37,500 nt of DNA from assembly GCF_017916325.1 (NCBI RefSeq), contig NC_090171.1, positions 110,001-147,500 on the forward strand, in the 5' to 3' direction. Positions 8,878 to 17,965 of this stretch are shown here, in pieces. The position numbers and the translations under genes were made by a program. The number at the start of each line of letters is the position of its first letter. Position 1 is the first letter of the stretch. Origin of the DNA: Leishmania martiniquensis (Eukaryota; Euglenozoa; Kinetoplastea; Trypanosomatida; Trypanosomatidae). The notes below the pieces were generated by a model. That model saw only the letters and a list, made by a program, of their open reading frames with translations, made no database searches and had not been told where the DNA came from.

Positions 8878-9657
8878 TTATCTGCGCTTCGCCGCCGCAC
8901 TTTTCGCGCGCTTCTGCGAGCGCCACGTCTTCAAAAGGGCCTCCGGCGCATTCTTGTACGTCCATCGGTGACGATCTTTCGTAAACTCCAGCTCATCTGC
9001 GATCTGCTTGAACACCTTGGCGAAGTCCACCGGTTGCGCCGACATTTGCGGCATCTGTTGCTGAATCATCATCGAATGCCCTTCCGACTCGACATCCTCG
9101 CCGAGAAGCAGTTGCAGCAGCCCCTGGTTGCCAGACATGATGAGGAAGTACAGGCTGAGAGAGGTCACGTAGTTGCAGTTGAGCACATCTATGTCAAGTC
9201 CGCGCTGCATCATTTCGCGAAAGCGGTGCGACAAGGGGAACGGGAACTTGGCGACCACGAAGCCGGAGAAGAAGTAGGATACCAGCATCATCATACCGAT
9301 GTTCGGCACCATCATCATGAACTGGCTCTTCAGCATGCTCATCATGATGTTTGGGTCGTTCATCATCTCCATCGGATTGACTGGATCCACCTCTTTCTTC
9401 AGCATGCCGTTCAGCATCCGCTCCGCCCGGCGCTTAAACGACTCAGGCGACAGTACACCACCACCGCTGAGCAGCAGGCTACCGTAGTTTTGAATGTTCA
9501 CGTTGCAGATGCGGGCCATGTTCGGCTTAGAGGGGGCGTTCATGAGAATAGAGACGTAGTGGCGCAGCACGCCCATGAATAGGACAATCACAATCAAAGG
9601 CAACAGCACCCAGTCCCGAATGCTGGGGTCTAACAGGATGTTCTGCTCGGCCGTCAT
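8878..9657 (-). CDS. EMC3: ER membrane protein complex subunit 3 (EMC3)
   Basis: EMC3 is the catalytic-core subunit of the ER membrane protein complex, an Oxa1-superfamily insertase for tail-anchored and multi-pass proteins. This 259-residue protein has the family length and layout. A luminal N-terminus begins MTAEQNILLDPSIRDWVLLP. Three membrane segments follow at about 15-36, 113-135 and 162-186. A long cytosolic stretch between segments 1 and 2 carries the Ser-Phe-Lys-Arg-Arg region (about 73-77) and a Met-rich part (about 95-125), like the methionine-rich groove used by such insertases. The C-terminal cytosolic tail is basic and ends KRAKSAAAKRR. The ATG at 9657 is the first after a good acceptor at 9699-9700 (41-nt leader). 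Identification rests on overall layout and recalled family sequence. Confidence 0.93.
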   Translation of the reverse strand: MTAEQNILLDPSIRDWVLLPLIVIVLFMGVLRHYVSILMNAPSKPNMARICNVNIQNYGSLLLSGGGVLSPESFKRRAERMLNGMLKKEVDPVNPMEMMNDPNIMMSMLKSQFMMMVPNIGMMMLVSYFFSGFVVAKFPFPLSHRFREMMQRGLDIDVLNCNYVTSLSLYFLIMSGNQGLLQLLLGEDVESEGHSMMIQQQMPQMSAQPVDFAKVFKQIADELEFTKDRHRWTYKNAPEALLKTWRSQKRAKSAAAKRR

Positions 9658-9698
9658 TGTTCAAGCGGTGCCAGAGGTGCCACACGACAAGCGCAGCG

Positions 9699-9740
9699 CT
9701 GATGTGCGAAACGTGTACAAATGGAGAAAAACCGAAGCCC
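9699..9740 (-). promoter_or_regulatory. Spliced-leader acceptor of EMC3
   Basis: The minus strand reads a T-rich tract (about 9715-9740) followed by CATCAG, with AG at 9699-9700, 41 nt before the EMC3 start. Confidence 0.6.
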
Positions 9741-10841
9741 AGTACGGAGAGCGGCGCTGCCGTATGCTCCGTGTGCGTGTGTGTGTGTGTGTGTAAGACG
9801 GGGAGAGTGAAAGCAACTTGTCTTCGATTCTGGACCGTGCGCAGTGCCGCTGTGTCTTTGAGTTAGAAGGGAAAAACGAGCAACCCGCTAAAGCCGCGTG
9901 ACGTGCGGGGGTAAATACACTTCACGAGGAGGTGCCGCACAAAATCGGCTCACCAAGACGATGTGTAGAGCAGTCGTGCGGAGAAGGAAATATTTAGAAG
10001 AAATGAAGAGCCGAAGAAGTGTGTGGGCCTGTGCTCTGTTTCAAGTGGTATCGGACACGCGGCGGTCGACGGCGCATCAATCGAAGGAGAAGAGCGGAGA
10101 GAAGGGAAGGAAAAAGCGAGAGCGCGCGAAGATGGCGGGGGCTAACACAGGAGAGAGGGAGTTGCAAGAATGAGGATCAGAGGATAACGGTACATTTTGG
10201 ATGAGGATGAAGGGAAAGATTACTGCAATTAAGCAGATCCACTGCCTCGTCAACACAACGCAAGCGATGCAGCTGACCGCGCAAGAGGGGCACTGCCGTC
10301 TTCGAGGTGGCGAGCACACCTTGTGAATTGGAAAGAATCTATCGCCAGACTTCAAGCAACGAAACCACATACGGCCCGTCGCAGTATTCCATGTTGTGAA
10401 GCACTACGAGGGCAAGAAAGAGGGAGAGGGCCAACGACGAGGCTCGTGTGCGTGTCACATACGATGCACGGGCTGAATCTCCAAGAAGAAATAGGGTGGA
10501 GGGAGATAAGGAGAGGCTCGGTGAGCCGTGCTGTGCGAAAAATCCCCCCCGCCCAGCATGCGCAAAAAAGGAGGCGAAGAGGACATCCATGGAGGCACGC
10601 AAAAACAAACGGAGAGCTTGCGGACAAGCGGGAGGAGGGGCGGGAGGGCACGCAGAGGCACCCGCCATCAACGCACTCACCACGTGCTGGATCAACGACC
10701 TACAGCGCTGGAGACGGCGTCGGAAAGAGGAGGACTGCTCCGGGCACTGCCAGCACAGTCGGCACAGCATCTCCTCCTTCATGACCGCGTTCGGCCATGC
10801 TTCGCTGCTTCCTACAAAAGACCAAGGGCAATGGCGTTCAG
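9741..10841. other. Intergenic region between the PIP kinase gene and EMC3
   Basis: A (GT)n tract lies at 9777-9794. The rest is the 3' UTR of the kinase gene and upstream flank of EMC3. Open frames on both strands are compositionally biased and mutually overlapping; none is supported as a gene. Confidence 0.6.
9777..9794. repeat. (GT)n microsatellite
   Basis: Nine GT units in the gap upstream of EMC3. On the transcribed strand it reads CA. Confidence 0.9.
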
Positions 10842-12203
10842 TCACCGCGCGTCCCCCTCAAGGATGTCGGGGAAGAGGAACTCAGTAAACTTGGCGATGC
10901 GGCGCGCGTAGCGGCCCGGCGGGATGGTGGAGAGTGTTTTTTGCTCCCACAAAAATGATTTGAAGAAGTTGGCACTCTTTTTCTTGATCGTGTACGTCGT
11001 GAGCATGTCAATGATACCGACGTAATATATTTCCTGATCGTTGAGGCTGTGCATGCCGTTGGCGAACTCAGCCAGCGTCGCTGACTTCGCCTTCTTATGC
11101 AACGGGAAAGCCCCCTGCGCGCGAGGAGCGGGTCGCAGCTCGGCACACGGCGACGCAGATGCGGCACCGGGCGGGGCTGTCATTTTCATATTTTCAATGA
11201 TGTACCGCCTGCCTGACCGCGACATCTTGTTCTCTTGGTAGGTAACGCCGATGAGTAGCGAGTAATCCATCAAGCCTGCGTGGCGGAGAAAAGTGTAGTC
11301 GCCAAGAAGATGTTGAACAAGCCGCTGGCGTGTCAGGTGTGGAAGCCAAAAGAGTCGCGTCAGGTCTTTGTCATGAAGCGTGGGCAACTTTTGAGCGTCC
11401 TCTACTCCCTTCACTATGACCGCGTCCTGCCTGTCGTCGCGCTGCGGGGGCGAGCCGGTCGCTGGCTGAACCATGAGGTCAAAGCTCTTTGGGGTTTCTA
11501 TAAGGTACGGATCGGGCTCGTAGGCGCGGCGAATAAGATGCGGATAGTGCTGATACTTGCCGGGCTTGGGAATGCGGCCCTTAATGTCCCACTTTTCATG
11601 CAGAACCGCAGCGGCCCCGAAAACATCGTTGAAGCACAAAATGAACCCCTCCTCCCTCCGCACGGACACCTTCAGGAGCATGTAGAAGCGCATGAGGAGA
11701 CTGCTGGGGTGAGTGGCGATGTGTTGTGCGTAATCACGCAACACACGCAGCAAAACGTGGACCTCCTCCGCTGCGATCGTCTTACACATAAACGACATCG
11801 TCTTGGATTTCAGAAAGAGCGCTTGAGAGCGGCCCTCACCCATTTCCAACCTCAAGCGCTCCTCTGGCAACGACCACTCCTCCGCGAACTGCGAGCCCGT
11901 CACCCCCTCCACCTGACGAAGAAAGAAGAATACATTCGGGGCGTACTCGGTGACATGCACCTCAACCTGCCTCCCCTTACTATCCGTGGAGAGAACGGTG
12001 AAATGCTGCTGAGCGCTAACATCCTCTGGCGCGATCGTGCTGGTGTACTCGGCCAGACCAGAGCGAGTACGACGCACCGTCGGCAGCGTTGCACCTGTCT
12101 CGCACTTCTTCAGCTGCGCCGCTACGGTCACCCTCAACGCCGCTGCCACCTGCAGCGCGGTGAGACCACGGCCGCTCGTGGCGGCCCCACCAACTTGCCC
12201 CAT
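10842..12203 (-). CDS. Phosphatidylinositol phosphate kinase (PIP5K family)
   Basis: The protein should phosphorylate a phosphatidylinositol monophosphate, most likely PI4P to PI(4,5)P2, at a membrane. With the start at 12203 it has 453 residues and is almost entirely the kinase domain. Visible landmarks are the nucleotide-loop region GEGRSQALFLKS with the presumed ATP lysine in MCKT (about Lys141), WDIKGR at 205-210 (WD/F-D-L-K-G in relatives), LHDKD near 276, MDYSLLIG at 312-319, and GIIDMLTTY at 396-404, followed by a lysine-rich activation loop (KKKSANFFKS) that sets lipid specificity. About 45 extra residues sit between 340 and 390. No FYVE, MORN or other accessory domain is seen, so the type (I, II or III) is not settled. 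The frame is open upstream to 12548 with in-frame ATGs at 12446 and 12503. I reject these because that part overlaps pyrimidine tracts and an AG at 12246-12247. Confidence 0.9.
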   Translation of the reverse strand: MGQVGGAATSGRGLTALQVAAALRVTVAAQLKKCETGATLPTVRRTRSGLAEYTSTIAPEDVSAQQHFTVLSTDSKGRQVEVHVTEYAPNVFFFLRQVEGVTGSQFAEEWSLPEERLRLEMGEGRSQALFLKSKTMSFMCKTIAAEEVHVLLRVLRDYAQHIATHPSSLLMRFYMLLKVSVRREEGFILCFNDVFGAAAVLHEKWDIKGRIPKPGKYQHYPHLIRRAYEPDPYLIETPKSFDLMVQPATGSPPQRDDRQDAVIVKGVEDAQKLPTLHDKDLTRLFWLPHLTRQRLVQHLLGDYTFLRHAGLMDYSLLIGVTYQENKMSRSGRRYIIENMKMTAPPGAASASPCAELRPAPRAQGAFPLHKKAKSATLAEFANGMHSLNDQEIYYVGIIDMLTTYTIKKKSANFFKSFLWEQKTLSTIPPGRYARRIAKFTEFLFPDILEGDAR

Positions 12204-12245
12204 GAGGGCCTCTGTGAAGGTAGCGGAGTCGCTAAAGCTCACACG

Positions 12246-12275
12246 CTTCCAGAAAGAGGGAGCAAGATAAAATGC
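12246..12275 (-). promoter_or_regulatory. Putative spliced-leader acceptor of the PIP kinase gene
   Basis: A C/T-rich tract (about 12250-12275, minus strand) is followed by GGAAG, with AG at 12246-12247. This is 42 nt before the ATG at 12203. A second tract at about 12378-12392, with AG close to 12360, could act as an alternative. No ATG lies between either site and 12203. Confidence 0.5.
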
Positions 12276-12777
12276 AGTCACCGTAGGGGGCGCTCTACGG
12301 TAAGCAAATCTCGAGCTATGGTGGAGATGTGGTCGTGTGCAACCGCGGCCGTCGACTTGTACCCTGTCGAAGCGGTGAGAAAAAAAGCTGAAGGTTGTCG
12401 TGGAGGTGCGCCCATGGACCTCTGAGGTGGACGACGATGTAGGCATTGGGAGAACGTGGTGGAAGAAGTTTCCATACAGCTGCATAGTGCACGGTGCATT
12501 CATCTGACCCGCCGACTGCGCATTCTGTGCGCAAGGGACGACCTCCACACATCATAATGCAGCGGTGCGACAAAAGAGGTGAACCTGGTGGATGCCACAT
12601 CCCAATGGCGAGGCGCTGAGTGGGGCAGCGGCGGCGCGTCGACATCGACCTCACACCCTCTAATGAGGCCCCTCCTCTTTCGCTTCTGCTGCTGCGCAAT
12701 GGCAACGGTGGCGTAGAGAGCCCTACAGAGACACGCGTATGAGGAATTGCGTTACAGATGGCGCACTTCCCCGGGCA
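12276..12777. other. Intergenic region between the 152-residue protein gene and the PIP kinase gene
   Basis: It holds the 3' UTR of the 152-residue protein gene and the upstream flank of the kinase gene. The kinase frame remains open here (to 12548) but encodes a His/Arg/Ser-rich stretch typical of read-through of a splicing region. No other gene is seen. Confidence 0.55.
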
Positions 12778-13236
12778 TCAGCCTCTCTTGTACTTACGCA
12801 TCAACTTCTCCTTTAAGGAGAGCCCCTCACCCTGTGAGGAAGTGCGCTGCTGCTGCTCCGTCACGGACTGTTGCGGATGCGGCTGAGGTGCGCCAGCAGG
12901 CACGTTCACCTGCAGGCTATTCGCCTGCTCGCGGCGACGTTTATGCGACAGGATCTGCTGAAGAATATACGACTCCGCTGCCTGCTGCGACACTTGAGCT
13001 TCTTGGCCCGCATAAGAGGGAGGAGAGGGCTGCGGAGCGGATGAAGGCGGCGAGCCAGCACTTCTGACCGTTGGAACGTATGCCTCCGCCGTGGAGGAGG
13101 CACCCACCTTAGCGCCACTGGCGAAGATTTTTGCTTTCATGGCACGACGTCGCTGCTCCCGCCACTCCTCCGGGTTCGCGCTTAGCTTCAACAGCTCCGC
13201 ATTAACCTCCGACAGATCTCCGTCGTGATCTTCCAT
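12778..13236 (-). CDS. Hypothetical 152-residue hydrophilic protein
   Basis: I do not recognise this protein. It begins MEDHDGDLSEVNAELLKLS, an acidic helix, and continues into a strongly basic helix with NPEEWREQRRRAMKAKI (about 21-37). The middle (about 45-80) is Ser/Pro-rich and probably disordered. A second helix with a basic patch (SHKRRREQ) lies at about 95-103. Then comes a Gln/Pro-rich stretch and a basic C-terminus, LKEKLMRKYKRG. No membrane segment, signal peptide or cysteine motif is visible. Basic helices with a disordered middle suit a nucleic-acid or protein-scaffold role, but that is only a guess. The frame is open to 13335. The start at 13236 is set by an AG at 13242-13243, the only one between the pyrimidine tract and the ATG, and leaves a leader of about 5 nt, which is very short. 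Confidence 0.75.
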   Translation of the reverse strand: MEDHDGDLSEVNAELLKLSANPEEWREQRRRAMKAKIFASGAKVGASSTAEAYVPTVRSAGSPPSSAPQPSPPSYAGQEAQVSQQAAESYILQQILSHKRRREQANSLQVNVPAGAPQPHPQQSVTEQQQRTSSQGEGLSLKEKLMRKYKRG

Positions 13237-13241
13237 GGCTG

Positions 13242-13300
13242 CTATCACCGCAATCGAAGAAGGGCAACGGAGAGGCGAAAGCCACAGACCGGGAAAAAAG
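13242..13300 (-). promoter_or_regulatory. Spliced-leader acceptor with a very short leader
   Basis: The minus strand has a long pyrimidine tract (about 13255-13300), and the first AG after it is at 13242-13243, followed by CAGCC and then the ATG at 13236. A second AG in CAGCC would leave only 2 nt. Confidence 0.6.
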
Positions 13301-13980
13301 GTAAGCGCCGAAATCCGGTGTGCGCAGAGGTACAAAATGTCGTGCTAGCACCCCAAGGAAGATCGCGCCGTTGACTTGATCGTTGCGCATTCAACCGCAA
13401 CCCCTTGGACTGCGGCGTGCGGCGAGGTGCTGGATTGAAGGTATCAGCTGAAAACGCGCAAAGTTTTGCTTCGCACAACACGTGTGGGCGAGGGCGCGTA
13501 CACGGTCGAACTAATACGCGATGGGCAGGCGAGCGAAGAGAGGTACACAAGAAAGGACCAGCTGGAAGTTGAGCGTCTGCGACGGCACATGTTAGGGAGA
13601 CGAAGGCAATGGCCTTATCACCCTGCACGGTGGGAAAGCGCACAAAGTGAGAGAAAGAGGCGTGTTGAGCCACCAAAGAAAGCAGCTGCCCACATTCAGC
13701 GCGCCCCTTAGTCCATGATGGACGCTAAATCGGCTGCACAGCTAATTCCTCGCCCCCATTAACAACATCCACCACTTGACCTGGCAGACGTGGCGCTGAT
13801 ATCTACAATAACGGCTTCGTCGCCAACAATCCGCGATTCCTGTCCACGACTTGGAGAAGATAGGACCACAAATCTTCACATATCACTCAAAGTTCCGTAC
13901 AAAGATTTGTTAGGTTATTAACCCTTTTTAAATTTTCTTTGCAAGCCCACACTACCTAGACGACAGCTATGCTCTCACAG
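13301..13980. other. Intergenic region, partly AT-rich, left of the tandem array
   Basis: No gene is supported. The stretch at about 13861-13940 is clearly richer in A and T than the rest of the window. It holds a 9-bp inverted repeat (13868-13876 with 13902-13910) followed by a T/A run. The tandem array begins at 13981. Confidence 0.6.
13868..13910. repeat. Inverted repeat in the AT-rich block, 9-bp stem
   Basis: ACAAATCTT at 13868-13876 is exactly complementary to AAGATTTGT at 13902-13910, with 25 nt between. It lies 70 bp before the tandem array begins. Confidence 0.75.
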
Positions 13981-14035
13981 CAGCGCGCACTCCAACAGGT
14001 AGAGGAGAGGAGCAGCACACTACTCCATGCAGAGT

Positions 14036-14158
14036 CCCCCTCCGTTCCTGCGCCGCTGGGCGCGCAGAGTCGCAGCGTTCATTGTAACTATGACAATGGT
14101 GTATCTGTCTGTGCTCATGGGAGATGATGTCACGGAAAGCATGGATAGAGCCGAATCA
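14036..14158. repeat. 123-bp box, copy a1
   Basis: Shared box from CCCCCTCCGTTCC to GAGCCGAATCA. It differs from the b copies at one base (GATGATGTC against GATGACGTC). Read in the plus direction, one frame gives a hydrophobic stretch within PPFLRRWARR...VYLSVLMGDD. Confidence 0.93.
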
Positions 14159-14793
14159 CTACAGCCTAACTCCGGCACGCCGCGGCCTCGGAGAGGGCAA
14201 CAGCGGGGAAAGCCTGCATCTACGCGGGAGCCGCCTTGGGCAAAAAGGCTCAGCCAGAGACGCCGCGATTCAGCCGCGCGAGCGCGTGCTCTTCAGACGC
14301 ACCGCCACTGCGCAACCGCTACACGACTACCTCAGTCCTCCACGGCGCGCCAGCGGGCACACGCACACAGCGTCCACGGCACGACGGCAGATCAGTAGAG
14401 ATGAACCGCAAAGGGTCACGTGAGTCGTTCAGTGAAGGGAATCAGCTCAAACAGAGCGCATAAATGAAACAGTCATCGTCTATGCCTCGGCCCGCTGAGC
14501 ACCTAACACACAAAGAGAGAGACACACACACAGACACGCATGTGTACCGCCACTCGCACTTCCTCCTCCTTCAGTGAGCGGGAGGCCCACCACCCGCCCC
14601 CTCACGCTGTCGTACCAAACCCGAGAAGCGAGCGCAAGAGAGAAGAGCCACGCCACCACTTAGGCGAGGGCTCATCGGGCTGTCGCGACTCGCGCACGTC
14701 GCACACTCTCGGGCTTATTTTCTGCAAAGCGCTCCACTAGTGAGGGGCAGCCTTCGCGGTAAGCATCACCCTCCAGCAGTCCACAGAAAGACA

Positions 14794-14916
14794 CCCCCTC
14801 CGTTCCTGCGCCGCTGGGCGCGCAGAGTCGCAGCGTTCATTGTAACTATGACAATGGTGTATCTGTCTGTGCTCATGGGAGATGACGTCACGGAAAGCAT
14901 GGATAGAGCCGAATCA
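14794..14916. repeat. 123-bp box, copy b1
   Basis: Second box of unit 1, 758 bp after a1 in the same orientation. It has the GATGACGTC variant and a different flank on each side. Confidence 0.93.
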
Positions 14917-15265
14917 TAACGCAGCTGCCTCGCGGGAGAAGGCACACTCTAGCAACGGTGTCCCTCAGCAGGTTACACACACACACACAGATACCCACAG
15001 ACGCGGATACCTACACACGCCAGCGCACAGAAAGTCTCGATGCCACCGAACAACTTCACCGCGCAGGAGGGCTAACGGTCAAGGACCTAAGAGCATCTTC
15101 CGCACCACGGCAACAACAAAAAGGTCCCCCGCGCTCTTGCTGCCAGGCGCCGCAGCCGCCACAGAGAGCCCTAACCTGTCCGCGCACACGCACAACTTCC
15201 CTCGCCAAAGCAGCCCGCACTCCAACAGGTAGAGGAGAGGAGCAGCACACTACTCCATGCAGAGT

Positions 15266-15388
15266 CCCCCTCCGTTCCTGCGCCGCTGGGCGCGCAGAGT
15301 CGCAGCGTTCATTGTAACTATGACAATGGTGTATCTGTCTGTGCTCATGGGAGATGATGTCACGGAAAGCATGGATAGAGCCGAATCA
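15266..15388. repeat. 123-bp box, copy a2
   Basis: First box of unit 2, identical to a1. Confidence 0.93.
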
Positions 15389-16023
15389 CTACAGCCTAAC
15401 TCCGGCACGCCGCGGCCTCGGAGAGGGCAACAGCGGGGAAAGCCTGCATCTACGCGGGAGCCGCCTTGGGCAAAAAGGCTCAGCCAGAGACGCCGCGATT
15501 CAGCCGCGCGAGCGCGTGCTCTTCAGACGCACCGCCACTGCGCAACCGCTACACGACTACCTCAGTCCTCCACGGCGCGCCAGCGGGCACACGCACACAG
15601 CGTCCACGGCACGACGGCAGATCAGTAGAGATGAACCGCAAAGGGTCACGTGAGTCGTTCAGTGAAGGGAATCAGCTCAAACAGAGCGCATAAATGAAAC
15701 AGTCATCGTCTATGCCTCGGCCCGCTGAGCACCTAACACACAAAGAGAGAGACACACACACAGACACGCATGTGTACCGCCACTCGCACTTCCTCCTCCT
15801 TCAGTGAGCGGGAGGCCCACCACCCGCCCCCTCACGCTGTCGTACCAAACCCGAGAAGCGAGCGCAAGAGAGAAGAGCCACGCCACCACTTAGGCGAGGG
15901 CTCATCGGGCTGTCGCGACTCGCGCACGTCGCACACTCTCGGGCTTATTTTCTGCAAAGCGCTCCACTAGTGAGGGGCAGCCTTCGCGGTAAGCATCACC
16001 CTCCAGCAGTCCACAGAAAGACA

Positions 16024-16146
16024 CCCCCTCCGTTCCTGCGCCGCTGGGCGCGCAGAGTCGCAGCGTTCATTGTAACTATGACAATGGTGTATCTGTCTGT
16101 GCTCATGGGAGATGACGTCACGGAAAGCATGGATAGAGCCGAATCA
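16024..16146. repeat. 123-bp box, copy b2
   Basis: Second box of unit 2, identical to b1. Confidence 0.93.
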
Positions 16147-16440
16147 TAACGCAGCTGCCTCGCGGGAGAAGGCACACTCTAGCAACGGTGTCCCTCAGCA
16201 GGTTACACACACACACACAGATACCCACAGACGCGGATACCTACACACGCCAGCGCACAGAAAGTCTCGATGCCACCGAACAACTTCACCGCGCAGGAGG
16301 GCTAACGGTCAAGGACCTAAGAGCATCTTCCGCACCACGGCAACAACAAAAAGGTCCCCCGCGCTCTTGCTGCCAGGCGCCGCAGCCGCCACAGAGAGCC
16401 CTAACCTGTCCGCGCACACGCACAACTTCCCTCGCCAAAG

Positions 16441-17243
16441 CAGCCCGCACTCCAACAGGTAGAGGAGAGGAGCAGCACACTACTCCATGCAGAGTCCCCC
16501 TCCGTTCCTGCGCCGCTGGGCGCGCAGAGTCGCAGCGTTCATTGTAACTATGACAATGGTGTATCTGTCTGTGCTCATGGGAGATGATGTCACGGAAAGC
16601 ATGGATAGAGCCGAATCACTACAGCCTAACTCCGGCACGCCGCGGCCTCGGAGAGGGCAACAGCGGGGAAAGCCTGCATCTACGCGGGAGCCGCCTTGGG
16701 CAAAAAGGCTCAGCCAGAGACGCCGCGATTCAGCCGCGCGAGCGCGTGCTCTTCAGACGCACCGCCACTGCGCAACCGCTACACGACTACCTCAGTCCTC
16801 CACGGCGCGCCAGCGGGCACACGCACACAGCGTCCACGGCACGACGGCAGATCAGTAGAGATGAACCGCAAAGGGTCACGTGAGTCGTTCAGTGAAGGGA
16901 ATCAGCTCAAACAGAGCGCATAAATGAAACAGTCATCGTCTATGCCTCGGCCCGCTGAGCACCTAACACACAAAGAGAGAGACACACACACAGACACGCA
17001 TGTGTACCGCCACTCGCACTTCCTCCTCCTTCAGTGAGCGGGAGGCCCACCACCCGCCCCCTCACGCTGTCGTACCAAACCCGAGAAGCGAGCGCAAGAG
17101 AGAAGAGCCACGCCACCACTTAGGCGAGGGCTCATCGGGCTGTCGCGACTCGCGCACGTCGCACACTCTCGGGCTTATTTTCTGCAAAGCGCTCCACTAG
17201 TGAGGGGCAGCCTTCGCGGTAAGCATCACCCTCCAGCAGTCCA
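16441..17243. repeat. Tandem unit 3 (truncated at 803 bp)
   Basis: Third copy, identical to the others up to 17243, where unique sequence begins. The second 123-bp box would have started about 11 bases further on and is absent. Confidence 0.95.
16496..16618. repeat. 123-bp box, copy a3
   Basis: Only box of the truncated unit 3, identical to a1 and a2. Confidence 0.93.
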
Positions 17244-17965
17244 GTGAGAGGACCTCCCGGCTATGAGCACGGTGCTCGCTTAGTGCATCTGATGGCCAAA
17301 AGGCGTGCAGGGGCTTGCCGCGAGCTGGTCTCTACTGCGAAGTAAAGTTGTGTGCTGATACCGTGTCTATCAGCTCTGGTCTTCCCGACCGACGGGGTGT
17401 ATTCGACGCTGATAGCCGTTGAGGAGAGGTGAAGAGGTGGTGCTAGATGAGTAGAGAAGAGGTGTGGCTGTAAGGAAAGGCGTTCAAGGGTGATGCAATA
17501 CACCGGGGGGCCGATAAGGTGGGGAGCGGGGTCTAGAAAAAAAAGTGCGGAGAGATAGAAAAAGCACAGTGTCTGTAACGCGGGTGCGTGTAGCGCTGCC
17601 GCAGTTTCGAAGGAGTGGCGCCGTTTAAAGAAAAAAACCTCTTTGAGGGACTGGCGAGCACCGTTCAGAGTATGCTCTTCTTGACCGCATCACTTCGGGC
17701 GAGCTCGACCTCAGACCGTGACTGCGTTCTAGATACGCCCGAGTTCCTCGTCGCGCGCCTGCTGTGTACGTGGAACGGTTTTGGTGTTTACTTCGTCGAT
17801 GATGATTCGTGCGGCGCACCCCCTGTAAACATGTAAATGGTATTCCTTCTATAGTGAGAGCGGTGGCGCACTAGATCCAGAGACGCACTCGAACGTAAAC
17901 GTTGCCAACAGAGGTGCCGCGCGATTTGACCGTTGCGTCATCTATTTTCCTTGTTCTCTCGCTTA
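17244..17965. other. Unique intergenic sequence right of the array (probable 3' UTR)
   Basis: It directly follows the stop codon of the 664-residue protein gene in transcription order, so it should be 3' UTR. A plus-strand frame at 17615-17836 (73 codons from a GTG) looks somewhat protein-like but is opposite to the cluster and has no recognisable domain. I do not call it a gene. Confidence 0.55.

Larger units (their letters stand above)
13981..15210. repeat. Tandem unit 1 (complete)
   Basis: First 1230-bp copy. It differs from copy 2 at 13985. It contains 123-bp boxes at 14036-14158 and 14794-14916. Confidence 0.95.
15211..16440. repeat. Tandem unit 2 (complete)
   Basis: Second 1230-bp copy, with boxes at 15266-15388 and 16024-16146. 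Confidence 0.95.
13981..17243. repeat. Tandem array of a 1230-bp unit, about 2.65 copies
   Basis: The sequence repeats with a period of exactly 1230 bp: units at 13981-15210, 15211-16440 and a partial unit at 16441-17243. As far as I compared, the copies are identical except for one base at 13985 (G in the first copy, C in the others), so the expansion is recent or is kept uniform by gene conversion. Every full unit carries two copies of a 123-bp box. The units contain CA and GA tracts and short open frames on the plus strand that repeat exactly and look non-genic. The array lies in the 3' UTR or intergenic part downstream of the 664-residue protein gene. It may derive from a SIDER-type degenerate retroposon, which are common in Leishmania 3' UTRs. 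That assignment is from memory of the family. Confidence 0.97.

Noticed and set aside
13911..13925. TTAGGTTATTAACCC resembling telomere-like sequence
   Set aside because: Only one imperfect unit is present; there is no TTAGGG array.
14027..15628. Plus-strand frames of 123, 119, 116 and 99 codons repeated in each tandem unit
   Set aside because: They are exact copies because the DNA is copied, overlap each other in different frames, run against the cluster direction, and have biased Arg/Ser/Thr composition. They are most likely element remnants, not genes.
17615..17836. Plus-strand 73-codon frame with protein-like composition
   Set aside because: It starts with GTG, lies opposite to the cluster in a probable 3' UTR, and shows no known domain.
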